This document shows, piece after piece, positions 55,310-63,154 of a stretch of DNA of 64,000 bases. Numbering within the stretch: the stretch's first letter is position 1; the number at the start of each line of letters is the position of its first letter. Below the pieces are notes generated by a model. The model did no database searches. It saw only the letters and a program-made list of their open reading frames with translations, and was not told the DNA's origin. Where the stretch lies: assembly GCA_963727035.1 (NCBI GenBank), contig CAVSEY010000003.1, forward strand, positions 1 through 64,000, given 5' to 3'. A program made the translations under genes and the position numbers. This DNA comes from Rhodoblastus sp963727035. Its GTDB lineage: Bacteria; Pseudomonadota; Alphaproteobacteria; Rhizobiales; Beijerinckiaceae.

Positions 55310-56263
55310 ATGGCCATGCGCCAAAAAACCTTGATTTTCACTCTGGCCGCCCTTGTCGCCTTTGGCTATTCCGCCGACAGCTTCGCCAAACCGGGATTTG
55401 GCGGCTCCTTCGGCAGTCGCGGCGCGCGCACTTTCAGCGCTCCGCCCCCAACCGCGACGGCGCCTCGCCCAGCCGCTCCGATCGAACGTTCGATGACGTC
55501 CCCGTCACCAGGGATGGCGCAGAATTATGCCGGATCGACGGGCGTGAACTCCGGCGGCTTCATGTCCGGCGGTTTCGGGCGCGGCCTGCTTGGCGGCCTT
55601 GTCGGCGCCGGGCTGGTCGGCATGCTGTTCGGAAGCGGTTTCGGCGGCGGGCTCGGCGGAATATCGTCCATTCTGGGCCTCGTGCTTCAGATCGGGCTTC
55701 TATTCCTCCTGTTTAAATTCGTCATGGGCTTCCTGCGCAGGCGCCAGCCGGCGTATCAAGGCGCCGCATACGATAGCGGCGCTGCGCAAGGCTCGCGCCC
55801 CGGTTTTGGCGGTTTCGGAGGCTTCGGCGGAGGGACTGGGAGAACTGTGAAGCTCGAAATCGGTCCTGCGGATTTCAATGTTTTCGAACAGCGCCTTGGC
55901 CTCATCCAAAAAGCCTACGGCGCCGAGGACATGGCCGCTTTGCGCGCTCTTGCGACGCCTGAAATGGCCTCATATTTCGTCGCGGAGATCGAAGAGACCG
56001 CAAAAAAAGGGCAGGTCAATAAAATCTCCGACGTGACCCTTCTGCAGGGTGATCTTGCGGAAGCCTGGCGCGAGCCCGAGAGCGATTATGCGAGCGTCGC
56101 GGTCCGTTTCTCGCTGATCGACACGATGGTTGATCGTGCGACCGGCAAGGTTGTCTCGGGTGATCCCGTGACGCCGGAGGTTTCGACCGAAATCTGGACG
56201 TTCGCGCGCCGTCCGGGCGGGGCCACCACGGATTGGAAATTGTCTGCAATTCAGCAATCCTGA
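55310..56263 (+). CDS. Tim44-like domain membrane protein
   Basis: The 317-residue protein has a signal peptide or first helix (LIFTLAALVAFGYSADSFAK), a Gly/Pro-rich linker, a second hydrophobic segment (GISSILGLVLQIGLLFLLFK), another Gly-rich linker (PGFGGFGGFGG) and a C-terminal Tim44/MRPL45-like domain (IGPADFNVFEQRLGLIQKAY; MASYFVAEIEETAKKGQVNK; SVAVRFSLIDTMVDRATGKV; WTFARRPGG). Bacterial Tim44-domain proteins are inner-membrane proteins of mostly unknown function. An AGGA site precedes ATG 55310. Confidence 0.88.
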   Translation: MAMRQKTLIFTLAALVAFGYSADSFAKPGFGGSFGSRGARTFSAPPPTATAPRPAAPIERSMTSPSPGMAQNYAGSTGVNSGGFMSGGFGRGLLGGLVGAGLVGMLFGSGFGGGLGGISSILGLVLQIGLLFLLFKFVMGFLRRRQPAYQGAAYDSGAAQGSRPGFGGFGGFGGGTGRTVKLEIGPADFNVFEQRLGLIQKAYGAEDMAALRALATPEMASYFVAEIEETAKKGQVNKISDVTLLQGDLAEAWREPESDYASVAVRFSLIDTMVDRATGKVVSGDPVTPEVSTEIWTFARRPGGATTDWKLSAIQQS

Positions 56264-56474
56264 CCTTTTGCAGGGCCGCGATGTAAATTCCTGACGAAGG
56301 CGCCCCCCAATTCCTGGATGAAGGCGCCCCCCGTAACGGAATGATCCCGCCCCCCAATTCCGAGATGATGGCGCCCCCAATTCCGAGATGATCCCGCCCG
56401 GGTGATTTCGTGAAGGACGGGGGCCGCCGCTGGCATGTTGAAGTCGCTCTTTTGGCAATCCAAGGGAGCAATCG

Positions 56475-58022
56475 ATGCCAGCGGAGCGAATTTCCATGCG
56501 CCAGGCGCGCGAAATCATTCGACTGAAATTTTCTTCTTTCTCGGCGCACGAAATCGCCCGGCGGCTCGGCATGGCGCGTTCGACGGTGCGCGAGATGCTG
56601 CAAAGAGCTGAAAGCGCGGGGCTTTCATGGACGCAGGCGGAAGGCATGAGCGACGCCGCATTGGAAGGCGCTCTTTACGCCAATCGCCGCAGCAGGCGGG
56701 GGCATCGGCGTGTCGCCGAGCCGGATTGGGTGACCGTCCATCGCGAGTTGAAACGCAAGCACGTCACCCTGACGATCCTTTGGGACGAATATATCGCCGC
56801 CAATCCGGGCGGCTACAGCTACTCGCGGTTTTGCGACCTCTACCGGGGCTTTGCGAAGACGCTGTCGGTGACAATGCGGCAGACCTATGCCGCCGGCGAG
56901 CGGCTGTTTGTCGATTACGCCGGCGACACCGTGCCCGTCGTGATCGATCGTCTGACCGAAGAAGTTCGCGAGGCTCAGGTCTTTGTCGCCGTTCTCGGCG
57001 CGTCGAGCTTCACGTTCGCCTGCGCCAGCTGGACGCAGGCGCTGCCCGATTGGATCGACGCCCATGTCCGCGCCTTCTCGGCGATTGGCGGCGTTCCTGA
57101 GCTTCTCGTTCCGGACAACACGAAGACGGCGGTCATCAAGGCCTGCTTCTACGATCCCGACGTCAACCGAACCTATGCCGAGATGGCGACCCATTACTCA
57201 ACCGCCATTCTGCCGACGCGGCCCTGCAAGCCGCGCGACAAGGCCAAAGTCGAGCGGGCGGTGCTGATCGTCGAACGCTGGCTGCTCGGACGGCTGCGCC
57301 GACGCACCTTTTACAGCCTGGCCGAACTGAACGCCGCCATCGTCGAAATGCTGCAAAAGCTCAATGACGAGCGGGCGATCCGTCGCCTTGGCGTCACCCG
57401 CCGGCAATTGCTGGAGGACGTCGATCGACCGGCGCTCAAGTCCTTGCCGGTCGAACCTTACGAGTTCACGCAATGGAAAACCTGCCGCGTCGGCGTCGAC
57501 TACCATGTCGAAGTCGCCAGCCATTATTACTCGGTTCCCCACCGCTTCGCCCGCGCCGAGGTCGAAGCCCGGCTCACCGTCAGGACGGTGGAGATATTCC
57601 TCCGGGGCGAGCGAATCGCCGCGCATCTTCGCATGAGCGGCAATCACGGCCACACCACCGTGGCCGACCACATGCCGTCCAGCCATCGCCGCTACAAGAA
57701 CTGGACGATCGACAAAATCCGCGCCGACGCCAAGCGGATCGGGCCGGCGACGGCGGCCTTGTGCGAGCAGATCATCGAGCGTCGCCCCCATCCCGAACAG
57801 GGCTTCCGCGCCTGCCTGGGCATCGTTCGCCTGGCCAACTCCTATGGCGACGAGCGCGTCGAGGCGGCGGCCGAGCGCGCCATCGCCATCGGCGCGCGCA
57901 CCTATTCCTCCGTGAAATCCATCCTCGACAAGAAGCTTGATCGTCGGCCCGCCGAAAAGCGCGCCGCGGAGGCGCCGACGATCCTGCACGCCAACATCCG
58001 CGGCCCGCGCTATTACAATTAG
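56475..58022 (+). CDS. istA: IS21 transposase IstA
   Basis: The 515-residue protein has an HTH (SAHEIARRLGMARSTVREML) and an rve-type DDE core: Asp in LFVDYAGDTVPVV, Asp in ELLVPDNTKTAVI and Glu in KAKVERAVLIVERW. The C-terminal region has AEVEARLTVRTVEIFLRGER. The frame is intact. It works with IstB, whose gene starts 11 bp later. Confidence 0.95.
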   Translation: MPAERISMRQAREIIRLKFSSFSAHEIARRLGMARSTVREMLQRAESAGLSWTQAEGMSDAALEGALYANRRSRRGHRRVAEPDWVTVHRELKRKHVTLTILWDEYIAANPGGYSYSRFCDLYRGFAKTLSVTMRQTYAAGERLFVDYAGDTVPVVIDRLTEEVREAQVFVAVLGASSFTFACASWTQALPDWIDAHVRAFSAIGGVPELLVPDNTKTAVIKACFYDPDVNRTYAEMATHYSTAILPTRPCKPRDKAKVERAVLIVERWLLGRLRRRTFYSLAELNAAIVEMLQKLNDERAIRRLGVTRRQLLEDVDRPALKSLPVEPYEFTQWKTCRVGVDYHVEVASHYYSVPHRFARAEVEARLTVRTVEIFLRGERIAAHLRMSGNHGHTTVADHMPSSHRRYKNWTIDKIRADAKRIGPATAALCEQIIERRPHPEQGFRACLGIVRLANSYGDERVEAAAERAIAIGARTYSSVKSILDKKLDRRPAEKRAAEAPTILHANIRGPRYYN

Positions 58023-58033
58023 GAGAGAAGCTT

Positions 58034-58780
58034 TTGCTCAAACATCCAACCCTCGACCAACTCCACACCCTCGGCCTGCACGGCATGGCCAAGGCCTTCG
58101 TCGAAGTCGCGGCCTCCAGTGAGGCCGGCGGGCTCAGTCATCCGGAATGGCTGGGTCTTCTGCTCGATCGCGAGGCGTCCCTGCGCCAGGACAAGCGACT
58201 GGCCGCACGGCTTCGCGTCGCGAAATTGCGCCAACAGGCCTGCGTTGAAGACATCGATTATCGCAGCCCACGGGGCCTCGACCGCGCCATGATGCAAAAA
58301 CTCGTCAATGGCGACTGGATCGACGCCCACGACAATTTGGCTCTGATCGGCCCGACCGGGGTCGGCAAAAGTTGGCTCGCCTCGGCGCTTGGCCACAAGG
58401 CTTGCCGGGATAATCGGTCCGTCATTTATCAGCGGGTCCCTCGGCTGTTCGAGGAACTCGCCCTGGCGCGCGGCGACGGTCGCCATGCCCGCTTGCTGCG
58501 CTCGCTCGGGCGCGCCGATCTCCTGGTGCTGGACGACTGGGGTCTTGAACCCCTCGACGCCGCGGCGCGCCACGATCTTCTGGAAATCCTCGAAGAGCGC
58601 TATGGCCGCAAGTCCACCCTCGTCACTTCGCAGCTTCCCGTCGATCGCTGGCACGAAATCATCGGCGACCCGACCTACGCCGACGCCATCCTTGATCGTC
58701 TGGTCCACAACGCCCACCGCATCGAACTGACCGGAGAAAGCATGCGGCGCGCTCGCGCCAAAAGCACGATCGCCTCTTGA
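58034..58780 (+). CDS. istB: IS21 helper ATPase IstB
   Basis: The 248-residue DnaC-like AAA+ ATPase starts at TTG 58034 after GGAGAGAAG. It has Walker A GPTGVGKS, Walker B LLVLDDWG and the sensor/arginine region STLVTSQLPVDRWHEI, ending in the typical NAHRIELTGESMRR. It regulates target capture by IstA. Confidence 0.95.
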   Translation: MLKHPTLDQLHTLGLHGMAKAFVEVAASSEAGGLSHPEWLGLLLDREASLRQDKRLAARLRVAKLRQQACVEDIDYRSPRGLDRAMMQKLVNGDWIDAHDNLALIGPTGVGKSWLASALGHKACRDNRSVIYQRVPRLFEELALARGDGRHARLLRSLGRADLLVLDDWGLEPLDAAARHDLLEILEERYGRKSTLVTSQLPVDRWHEIIGDPTYADAILDRLVHNAHRIELTGESMRRARAKSTIAS

Positions 58781-58918
58781 CCAGGCGCCGTCTCAGGCGC
58801 CAAGAAATTGTCAGCCAGCAAGCCCCACGACCCGGGCGCCATCATCCCGTTACGGGGGGCGGCATCATCCAGGAATTGATGGGCGCCATTATCTCGTAAT
58901 TGCCGGGCGCCTTCGTCG

Positions 58919-59313
58919 GAATCGACACCGCGAACCTCGCGGCCCTTTTTATCGACGAAGGCGAAGCGCTAAGACAAGGATGGCTATGCGTCTGAAAATT
59001 GCGCTTGTTGCTTTAATCGCTTCCGGCGTCCGCCAGGGCGTTGCGAAACGCATCGAGCGCTAAAAGAGCCCCTCAGAGCAAATGTCCGCTTTGAGGCCTT
59101 GATTAACGTCCCGGGCAGGTTCGGCGACCGACCGCCTTGGGTCACAAGCGCTGGTTGGGCTCACAGGCGGAAGGTCCGCTGAGTGCGCGACAGCGGCCGG
59201 CGGACCTTCATGTCGGAATACCGCGATGAGCCGGTCGCGGGACCAGCAGCTCCCCACCCAACTGAGACACTGCTGCATGTTGCGACGCGGATCAGCCCGC
59301 GCATAATCGCGCC
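58919..59313. other. Gap right of IS21; no supported gene
   Basis: A fragment beginning at the IS end reads GIDTANLAALFIDEGEALRQ and stops near 58998; it may be the tail of a gene cut by IS21. A 27-codon frame from 58980 resembles only a signal sequence (MRLKIALVALIASG) and stops at 59063. The rest, including a minus-strand frame at 59060-59332, looks noncoding. Confidence 0.4.
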
Positions 59314-59965
59314 ATGTGCAATCTGCATTCAATGACCAAGACGCAGGATGCTATGCGGGCGCTGTTCCCCGTCGAAAAAGACCTGACCGGCAACCTACCG
59401 CCCATGCCGGGCATCTTCCCCGACTATCCGCGCCGATCATCCGGATCGCCGATGGCGAACGCGAACTTACATGGCGCGTTGGGGCATGCCGTCGCCGGCC
59501 TCCGCCCTGAAGGAGCGCTCATCCGATCCAGGCGTGACCAATGTCCGCAATACGGCTTCACCCCACTGGCGGCGCTGGCTCGGGCCGGCGAACCGCTGCG
59601 TCGTGCCCTTCACGTCATTTTCCGAATATGAGGCGGGGCCAGGAGGGAAGAAGGTTCCGGTGTGGTTCGCCCTCGACGAGGATCGGCCGCTGGCCTGCTT
59701 TGCCGGTATCTGGACAAACTGGACCTCGGTACGGAAGGCCAAATAGGGCGAGGTCACATGCGACATATTCGCCTTCCTGACAACCGAGGCCAACGCCGAT
59801 GTCGCGCCGATCCATCCCAAGGCCATGCCAGTCATTCTGACCGACGAAAACGAGGTCGATGTATGGCTGAACGCGCCGACGCCGGTGGCGATGGAGCTGC
59901 AGAGGCCTTTGACGGGTGGGATGCTTCGGATCGTGGCGGCGGGAGAGAGTGTGGACGAGGGGTAG
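59314..59965 (+). pseudogene. SOS-response-associated peptidase (YedK/HMCES family), degenerate
   Basis: It starts MCNLHSMTKTQDAMRALFPV. Cys2 is the catalytic residue that crosslinks abasic sites in single-stranded DNA in this family. The match continues through PIIRIADGERELT, MARWGMPSPASALKE, GVTNVRNTASPHWRRWLGPA, NRCVVPFTSFSEYE and AFLTTEANADVAPIHPKAMP, ending DEG at 59965. Two frame changes (near 59430 and 59465) and an in-frame TAG at 59744 interrupt it. The three lesions argue for a genuine pseudogene, or a very error-prone stretch. Confidence 0.8.
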
Positions 59966-60097
59966 GCGAATCCGGCGAGGCAGCGCCCTCGATCGCGAAA
60001 ACCTTCTGAGGACTCCCACGCCAAATTTACCCGACGCTTCCCCTAATTCCCTCGGGTCGCGCCCCCAGAGCGCCCCGCGACGGCAACCGGCCTCAGA

Positions 60098-60141
60098 AAA
60101 GCAAAAGCCCTGAGAGCTGATTTATCCAGCAATCTCAGGGC
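60098..60141 (-). terminator. Terminator of the tRNA-Val transcript
   Basis: Minus-strand hairpin GCCCTGAGA / TCTCAGGGC (60133-60141 with 60107-60115) followed by TTTTGCTTTT. It lies 9 bp beyond the tRNA 3' end. Confidence 0.8.
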
Positions 60142-60149
60142 GTTGAAGA

Positions 60150-60224
<75 letters not shown>

Positions 60225-60296
60225 GCTGCCGGCCGGGATATTTCCCGTCGGCCCGTCAAGGGTTCGGGGTGTATATCGATTCGCTTCGGGCGGCGC

Positions 60297-60376
60297 AAGC
60301 GGCCGCAGGCAAAAAGAGCGGCCGCAGGCAAAAAGACAGCCGCCGCAGGCAAAAAAGACGGCCGCCGAGGGCAAAA
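60297..60376. repeat. Four tandem copies of an 18-20 bp unit (GCGGCCGCAGGCAAAAAGA)
   Basis: Four imperfect head-to-tail copies lie between the tRNA promoter side and the 3' end of cpdR. Read from the minus strand each copy is a T-rich stretch followed by a GC-rich block, so the array may help terminate cpdR transcription. Confidence 0.75.
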
Positions 60377-60385
60377 ACTTTTCGA

Positions 60386-60745
60386 TCAGGCCGCGAGCAG
60401 CCGGGTCACTTCATTGACCAGATCGCGCAGATGGAAGGGCTTCGACAGAACCTTGGCCTGGCGCGGCGCCTGGTTGTCCGGATTGAGCGCCACGGCGGCG
60501 AAGCCGGTGATGAACATCACCTTGATGTCGGGATCGAGTTCGGTGGCGCGGCGCGCCAGTTCGATGCCGTCCATTTCCGGCATCACGATGTCGGTGAGCA
60601 GAAGCTCGAACGGCTCCTCGCGCAGCCGGTTATAGGCCTCGAGCCCGTTGTCGAAGGAAACCACCGCATAGCCGGCGTTCTGCAAGGCCTTGACCAGGAA
60701 ACGGCGCATGTCGTTATCGTCTTCGGCCAGAAGGATCTTCACCAT
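60386..60745 (-). CDS. cpdR: CpdR-type single-domain response regulator
   Basis: The 119-residue protein (ATG 60745 with GGAG upstream; a longer start at 60766 is possible) begins MVKILLAEDDNDMRRFLVKA. It has the phospho-acceptor Asp in LLTDIVMPEMDG and Lys in VLSKPFHLRDL. It matches CpdR, which when unphosphorylated directs ClpXP to degrade cell-cycle factors, under control of the CckA-ChpT relay. The neighbouring amidohydrolase and hisN genes are its usual companions in Rhizobiales. Confidence 0.9.
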   Translation of the reverse strand: MVKILLAEDDNDMRRFLVKALQNAGYAVVSFDNGLEAYNRLREEPFELLLTDIVMPEMDGIELARRATELDPDIKVMFITGFAAVALNPDNQAPRQAKVLSKPFHLRDLVNEVTRLLAA

Positions 60746-60944
60746 GGGCTCCGCTTGGCGATTCATGTCGTCCTCGTCTTCACCTTCCGATAAAGCCTCA
60801 TCGTGGTAAATAACAGGTGAAATTTCATCAAAACACTGGCAGCGTTAACGCCCTGAACGCGCGTTTCGCGCTGGACAATCGGTCAGCGCGGCGTCATCCT
60901 TATTATTTCGTAAAAGCGCCGGAGCGCAAGGTCGACCGATCGAA

Positions 60945-61868
60945 ATGGAATTCAAGATGCAGGATTTCGCGGCCGACACCGAGCGCGTCAGGCCTTTTTG
61001 CGAGACGATCGAGCCCGAGCGCCTGACTTCGCCGCTGGTTTTTTCTTCGCCCCATTCCGGCCGCGCCTATGGTCAGGATTTTCTTGCCGCCTCGGCGCTC
61101 GACCTATACAGCCTGCGCAGTTCCGAGGACGTGGCGGTGGACGATCTTTTTTCCGCCGCGACGCTCCACGGCGCGCCTTTGCTGCGCGCCAACTTTCCTC
61201 GGGCCTTCCTGGACGTCAATCGCGAGCCCTATGAGCTCGACCCGAAATTATTCGCCGATCCCTTGCCGGACTACGCCAATGTCCGCTCGCTGCGGGTGGC
61301 CAGCGGGCTCGGCACGATCGCGCGCGTGGTGTCGGAGGGCCGGCCGATCTATCGCGAACGCATCCCGCTCGCCGAAGGAATGGCGCGGATCGAATCCTGC
61401 TACAAACCCTACCACGCCATGCTCGAAGGCCTGCTGGAGCGCGCCGTCGAAAGATTTGGAATCGCCTATCTGGTCGATTGTCATTCCATGCCGTCGCGCA
61501 TGCCGACGGGCGACGCCCGGCGCCCCTACGAGCCGCTCAACGCCGATTTCGTGATCGGCGACCGGCATGGGTCGAGCTGCGACCCGGCCTTTTCTCATCG
61601 CGTCCATTCCCGGATCGCGGCGATGGGCTATCGCGTCGTCCGCAACAAGCCCTATGCGGGGGGCTTCATCACCACCAGCTACGCCGCCCGCTCGCGCAAA
61701 CGCCATGCCTTGCAGATCGAGGTCAACCGCGCCCTCTATCTCGACGAGGCGACGCTGCAGCCGCTGCCGCGCTATGACGAGGTGAAGGCCGATCTCGCGC
61801 GCCTGATCGCGGATCTGACCGCACATTTCCCGGCGGTGGACTCACACTGGCGCGCCGCCGCGGAATAG
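60945..61868 (+). CDS. N-formylglutamate amidohydrolase family protein
   Basis: The 307-residue protein (ATG 60945; 60957 also possible) has the family's zinc-binding pattern: FSSPHSGRAY, Arg/Asn in FPRAFLDVNREPYELD, AYLVDCHSMPS and FVIGDRHGSSCDP, with GYRVVRNKPYAGGFITTSYA near the C-terminus. The family includes HutG-type hydrolases of N-formylglutamate in histidine degradation. The gene is divergent from cpdR, with a 199-bp intergenic region. Confidence 0.9.
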   Translation: MEFKMQDFAADTERVRPFCETIEPERLTSPLVFSSPHSGRAYGQDFLAASALDLYSLRSSEDVAVDDLFSAATLHGAPLLRANFPRAFLDVNREPYELDPKLFADPLPDYANVRSLRVASGLGTIARVVSEGRPIYRERIPLAEGMARIESCYKPYHAMLEGLLERAVERFGIAYLVDCHSMPSRMPTGDARRPYEPLNADFVIGDRHGSSCDPAFSHRVHSRIAAMGYRVVRNKPYAGGFITTSYAARSRKRHALQIEVNRALYLDEATLQPLPRYDEVKADLARLIADLTAHFPAVDSHWRAAAE

Positions 61869-61897
61869 TCGGAAAAAGACAAGGCCGGGGGGCGCGC

Positions 61898-61983
61898 AAA
61901 AAAAAGACCGCCGACGTAGTCGTTGGCGGTCCAAGTCAGGGGAGGAAACGCCCAAAGCGGGCATACGCGGCAACATGCCGCGA
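61898..61983 (-). ncRNA. mmgR: Candidate small RNA of the mmgR/suhB (alpha-r8) type
   Basis: On the minus strand an 86-nt transcript would form hairpin 1 (GCGGCATGTTGCCGC), hairpin 2 (GCCCGCTTTGGGC), an unpaired GTTTCCTCCCC stretch, and a Rho-independent terminator (GACCGCCAAC / GTCGGCGGTC followed by T8). The TTTCCTCCC single-stranded motif plus terminal hairpin is the hallmark I know for the rhizobial suhB/mmgR RNA family. That family was named for lying near suhB; here it lies upstream of the related inositol-phosphatase gene hisN. Family assignment is by eye. Confidence 0.7.
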
Positions 61984-61989
61984 TGCATG

Positions 61990-62018
61990 ATTATGTGGTT
62001 GCGGCGCACAAAACGCAA
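61990..62018 (-). promoter_or_regulatory. Sigma-70 promoter of the small RNA
   Basis: Minus strand: -35 TTGCGT (62018-62013), 17-bp spacer, -10 CATAAT (61995-61990). The predicted start is about 61983. No coding region lies downstream, supporting a noncoding transcript. Confidence 0.7.
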
Positions 62019-62287
62019 GCGTATCGGCTTGGATTCCGGCCACGAATGAAATTTCGCACAGCGATCCGCGCCTCGCGCGTCAACCAGGGCCGATAGATCA
62101 TCACTTTGTTTTTACTGGCGAAACTCAGGCGACTTCGGCCCGAAGCGCTCTTGCCCGACCTGTACTTTGGTCGGAGCCGCGCCTTTTCCGGAACCCGCCC
62201 TCGGCGCCGCGGCAATGGACTCGCTTTAGGCTCCGCTTCATGGCATGTCTCGCATGAGACCAAAGTCGGCTATGAAGGAGCGGCAAG

Positions 62288-63091
62288 ATGACGGCGGTGG
62301 ATTTCCTGCCTTTCGTGGACCGGCTGGCGCAGGTTTCGGGCGAAGCGATCATGCCCTTCTTCCGCGCCGCCTTCGCGATGGAAGACAAATCCGCCGGCGG
62401 CGTCTTCGATCCCGTCACCGAGGCGGACCGCGCCGCCGAGGCCGCGATGCGCCGCCTGATCGGCGAGGCCTTTCCGCATCACGGGGTGATCGGCGAGGAA
62501 TTCGGCGCGGCGGACGAACAAGCCGAATATGTCTGGGTGCTCGACCCGATCGACGGCACCAAGAGCTTCATTTCCGGCCTGCCCCTGTGGGGCACCCTGA
62601 TCGGCCTGCTGCACAGGGACGCCCCCTGTTACGGCCTGATGCACCAGCCCTTCACCCGCGAGAAATTCTTCGGCGACGGCGAGGAGGCCCATTGGACCGG
62701 CCCGGGGCTGCATGGCGAGAAAACCACGCGCCGCCTGTTCACCCGCCCCTGTTCCGGGCTCGACCGCGCGACCTTGATGACGACCTCGCCCAAGTTGATC
62801 CCTGAGCCGCTGCGTCCGCGCTACGACGCGCTGGAAGCCAAGGTCCGCCTGCCGCGCTATGGCGGGGATTGCTATGCCTATTGCGTGCTTGCCGCCGGCC
62901 ATGTCGATCTGGTCGTCGAGGCGGCGCTCAACATCTATGACATCGCCGCTCTGATCCCGATCGTGCGCGGCGCCGGCGGGGTGATCACAACCTGGGACGG
63001 CGGCGATCCGACCAAGGGCGGCGCGATCGTCGCCGCCGGCGACAAGCGCGTCCACGAACAGGCCCTGGCGGCGCTGAACGCCAGTCTTTGA
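62288..63091 (+). CDS. hisN: HisN-type histidinol-phosphatase (inositol monophosphatase family)
   Basis: The 267-residue protein has the IMPase metal and substrate motifs: FDPVTEADRAAE, GVIGEEFG, VLDPIDGTKSFISGLPLWGT and the C-terminal LNIYDIAALIPIVRGAGGVI. IMPase-family HisN catalyses histidinol phosphate to histidinol in actinobacteria and many alphaproteobacteria; general phosphatase activity is the alternative. The GAAGGAGCGGCAAG site precedes ATG 62288. The neighbourhood (cpdR, amidohydrolase) supports hisN. Confidence 0.88.
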   Translation: MTAVDFLPFVDRLAQVSGEAIMPFFRAAFAMEDKSAGGVFDPVTEADRAAEAAMRRLIGEAFPHHGVIGEEFGAADEQAEYVWVLDPIDGTKSFISGLPLWGTLIGLLHRDAPCYGLMHQPFTREKFFGDGEEAHWTGPGLHGEKTTRRLFTRPCSGLDRATLMTTSPKLIPEPLRPRYDALEAKVRLPRYGGDCYAYCVLAAGHVDLVVEAALNIYDIAALIPIVRGAGGVITTWDGGDPTKGGAIVAAGDKRVHEQALAALNASL

Positions 63092-63123
63092 CACGCGGTC
63101 GACGACTTCATTCCATTTTTTAG

Positions 63124-63154
63124 ACCATCGGCCCATGAAAAGGGCCAATGGTAT
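63124..63154. repeat. Dispersed repeat module A, single palindrome
   Basis: ACCATCGGCCC...GGGCCAATGGTAT, the same palindrome as at 22844 and 25923. It separates the converging hisN and hydrolase genes and touches the stop codon of the latter, so it could work as a bidirectional terminator. Confidence 0.7.

Larger units (their letters stand above)
56292..58918 (+). mobile_element. IS21-family insertion sequence
   Basis: The 2.6-kb element has istA and istB and related ends: TGACGAAGGCGCCC on the left, GGGCGCCTTCGTC on the right. Inside both ends a unit of about 22 bp (like GATGAAGGCGCCCCCCAATTCC) is repeated four to five times in direct orientation, forming multiple transposase-binding sites (56292-56400 and 58850-58918). 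The exact terminal bases are uncertain by a few bp. Confidence 0.9.

Noticed and set aside
59060..59332. 90-codon minus-strand frame
   Set aside because: Cys/Pro/Ser-rich product without domain; no ribosome-binding site; looks like noncoding repeat DNA.
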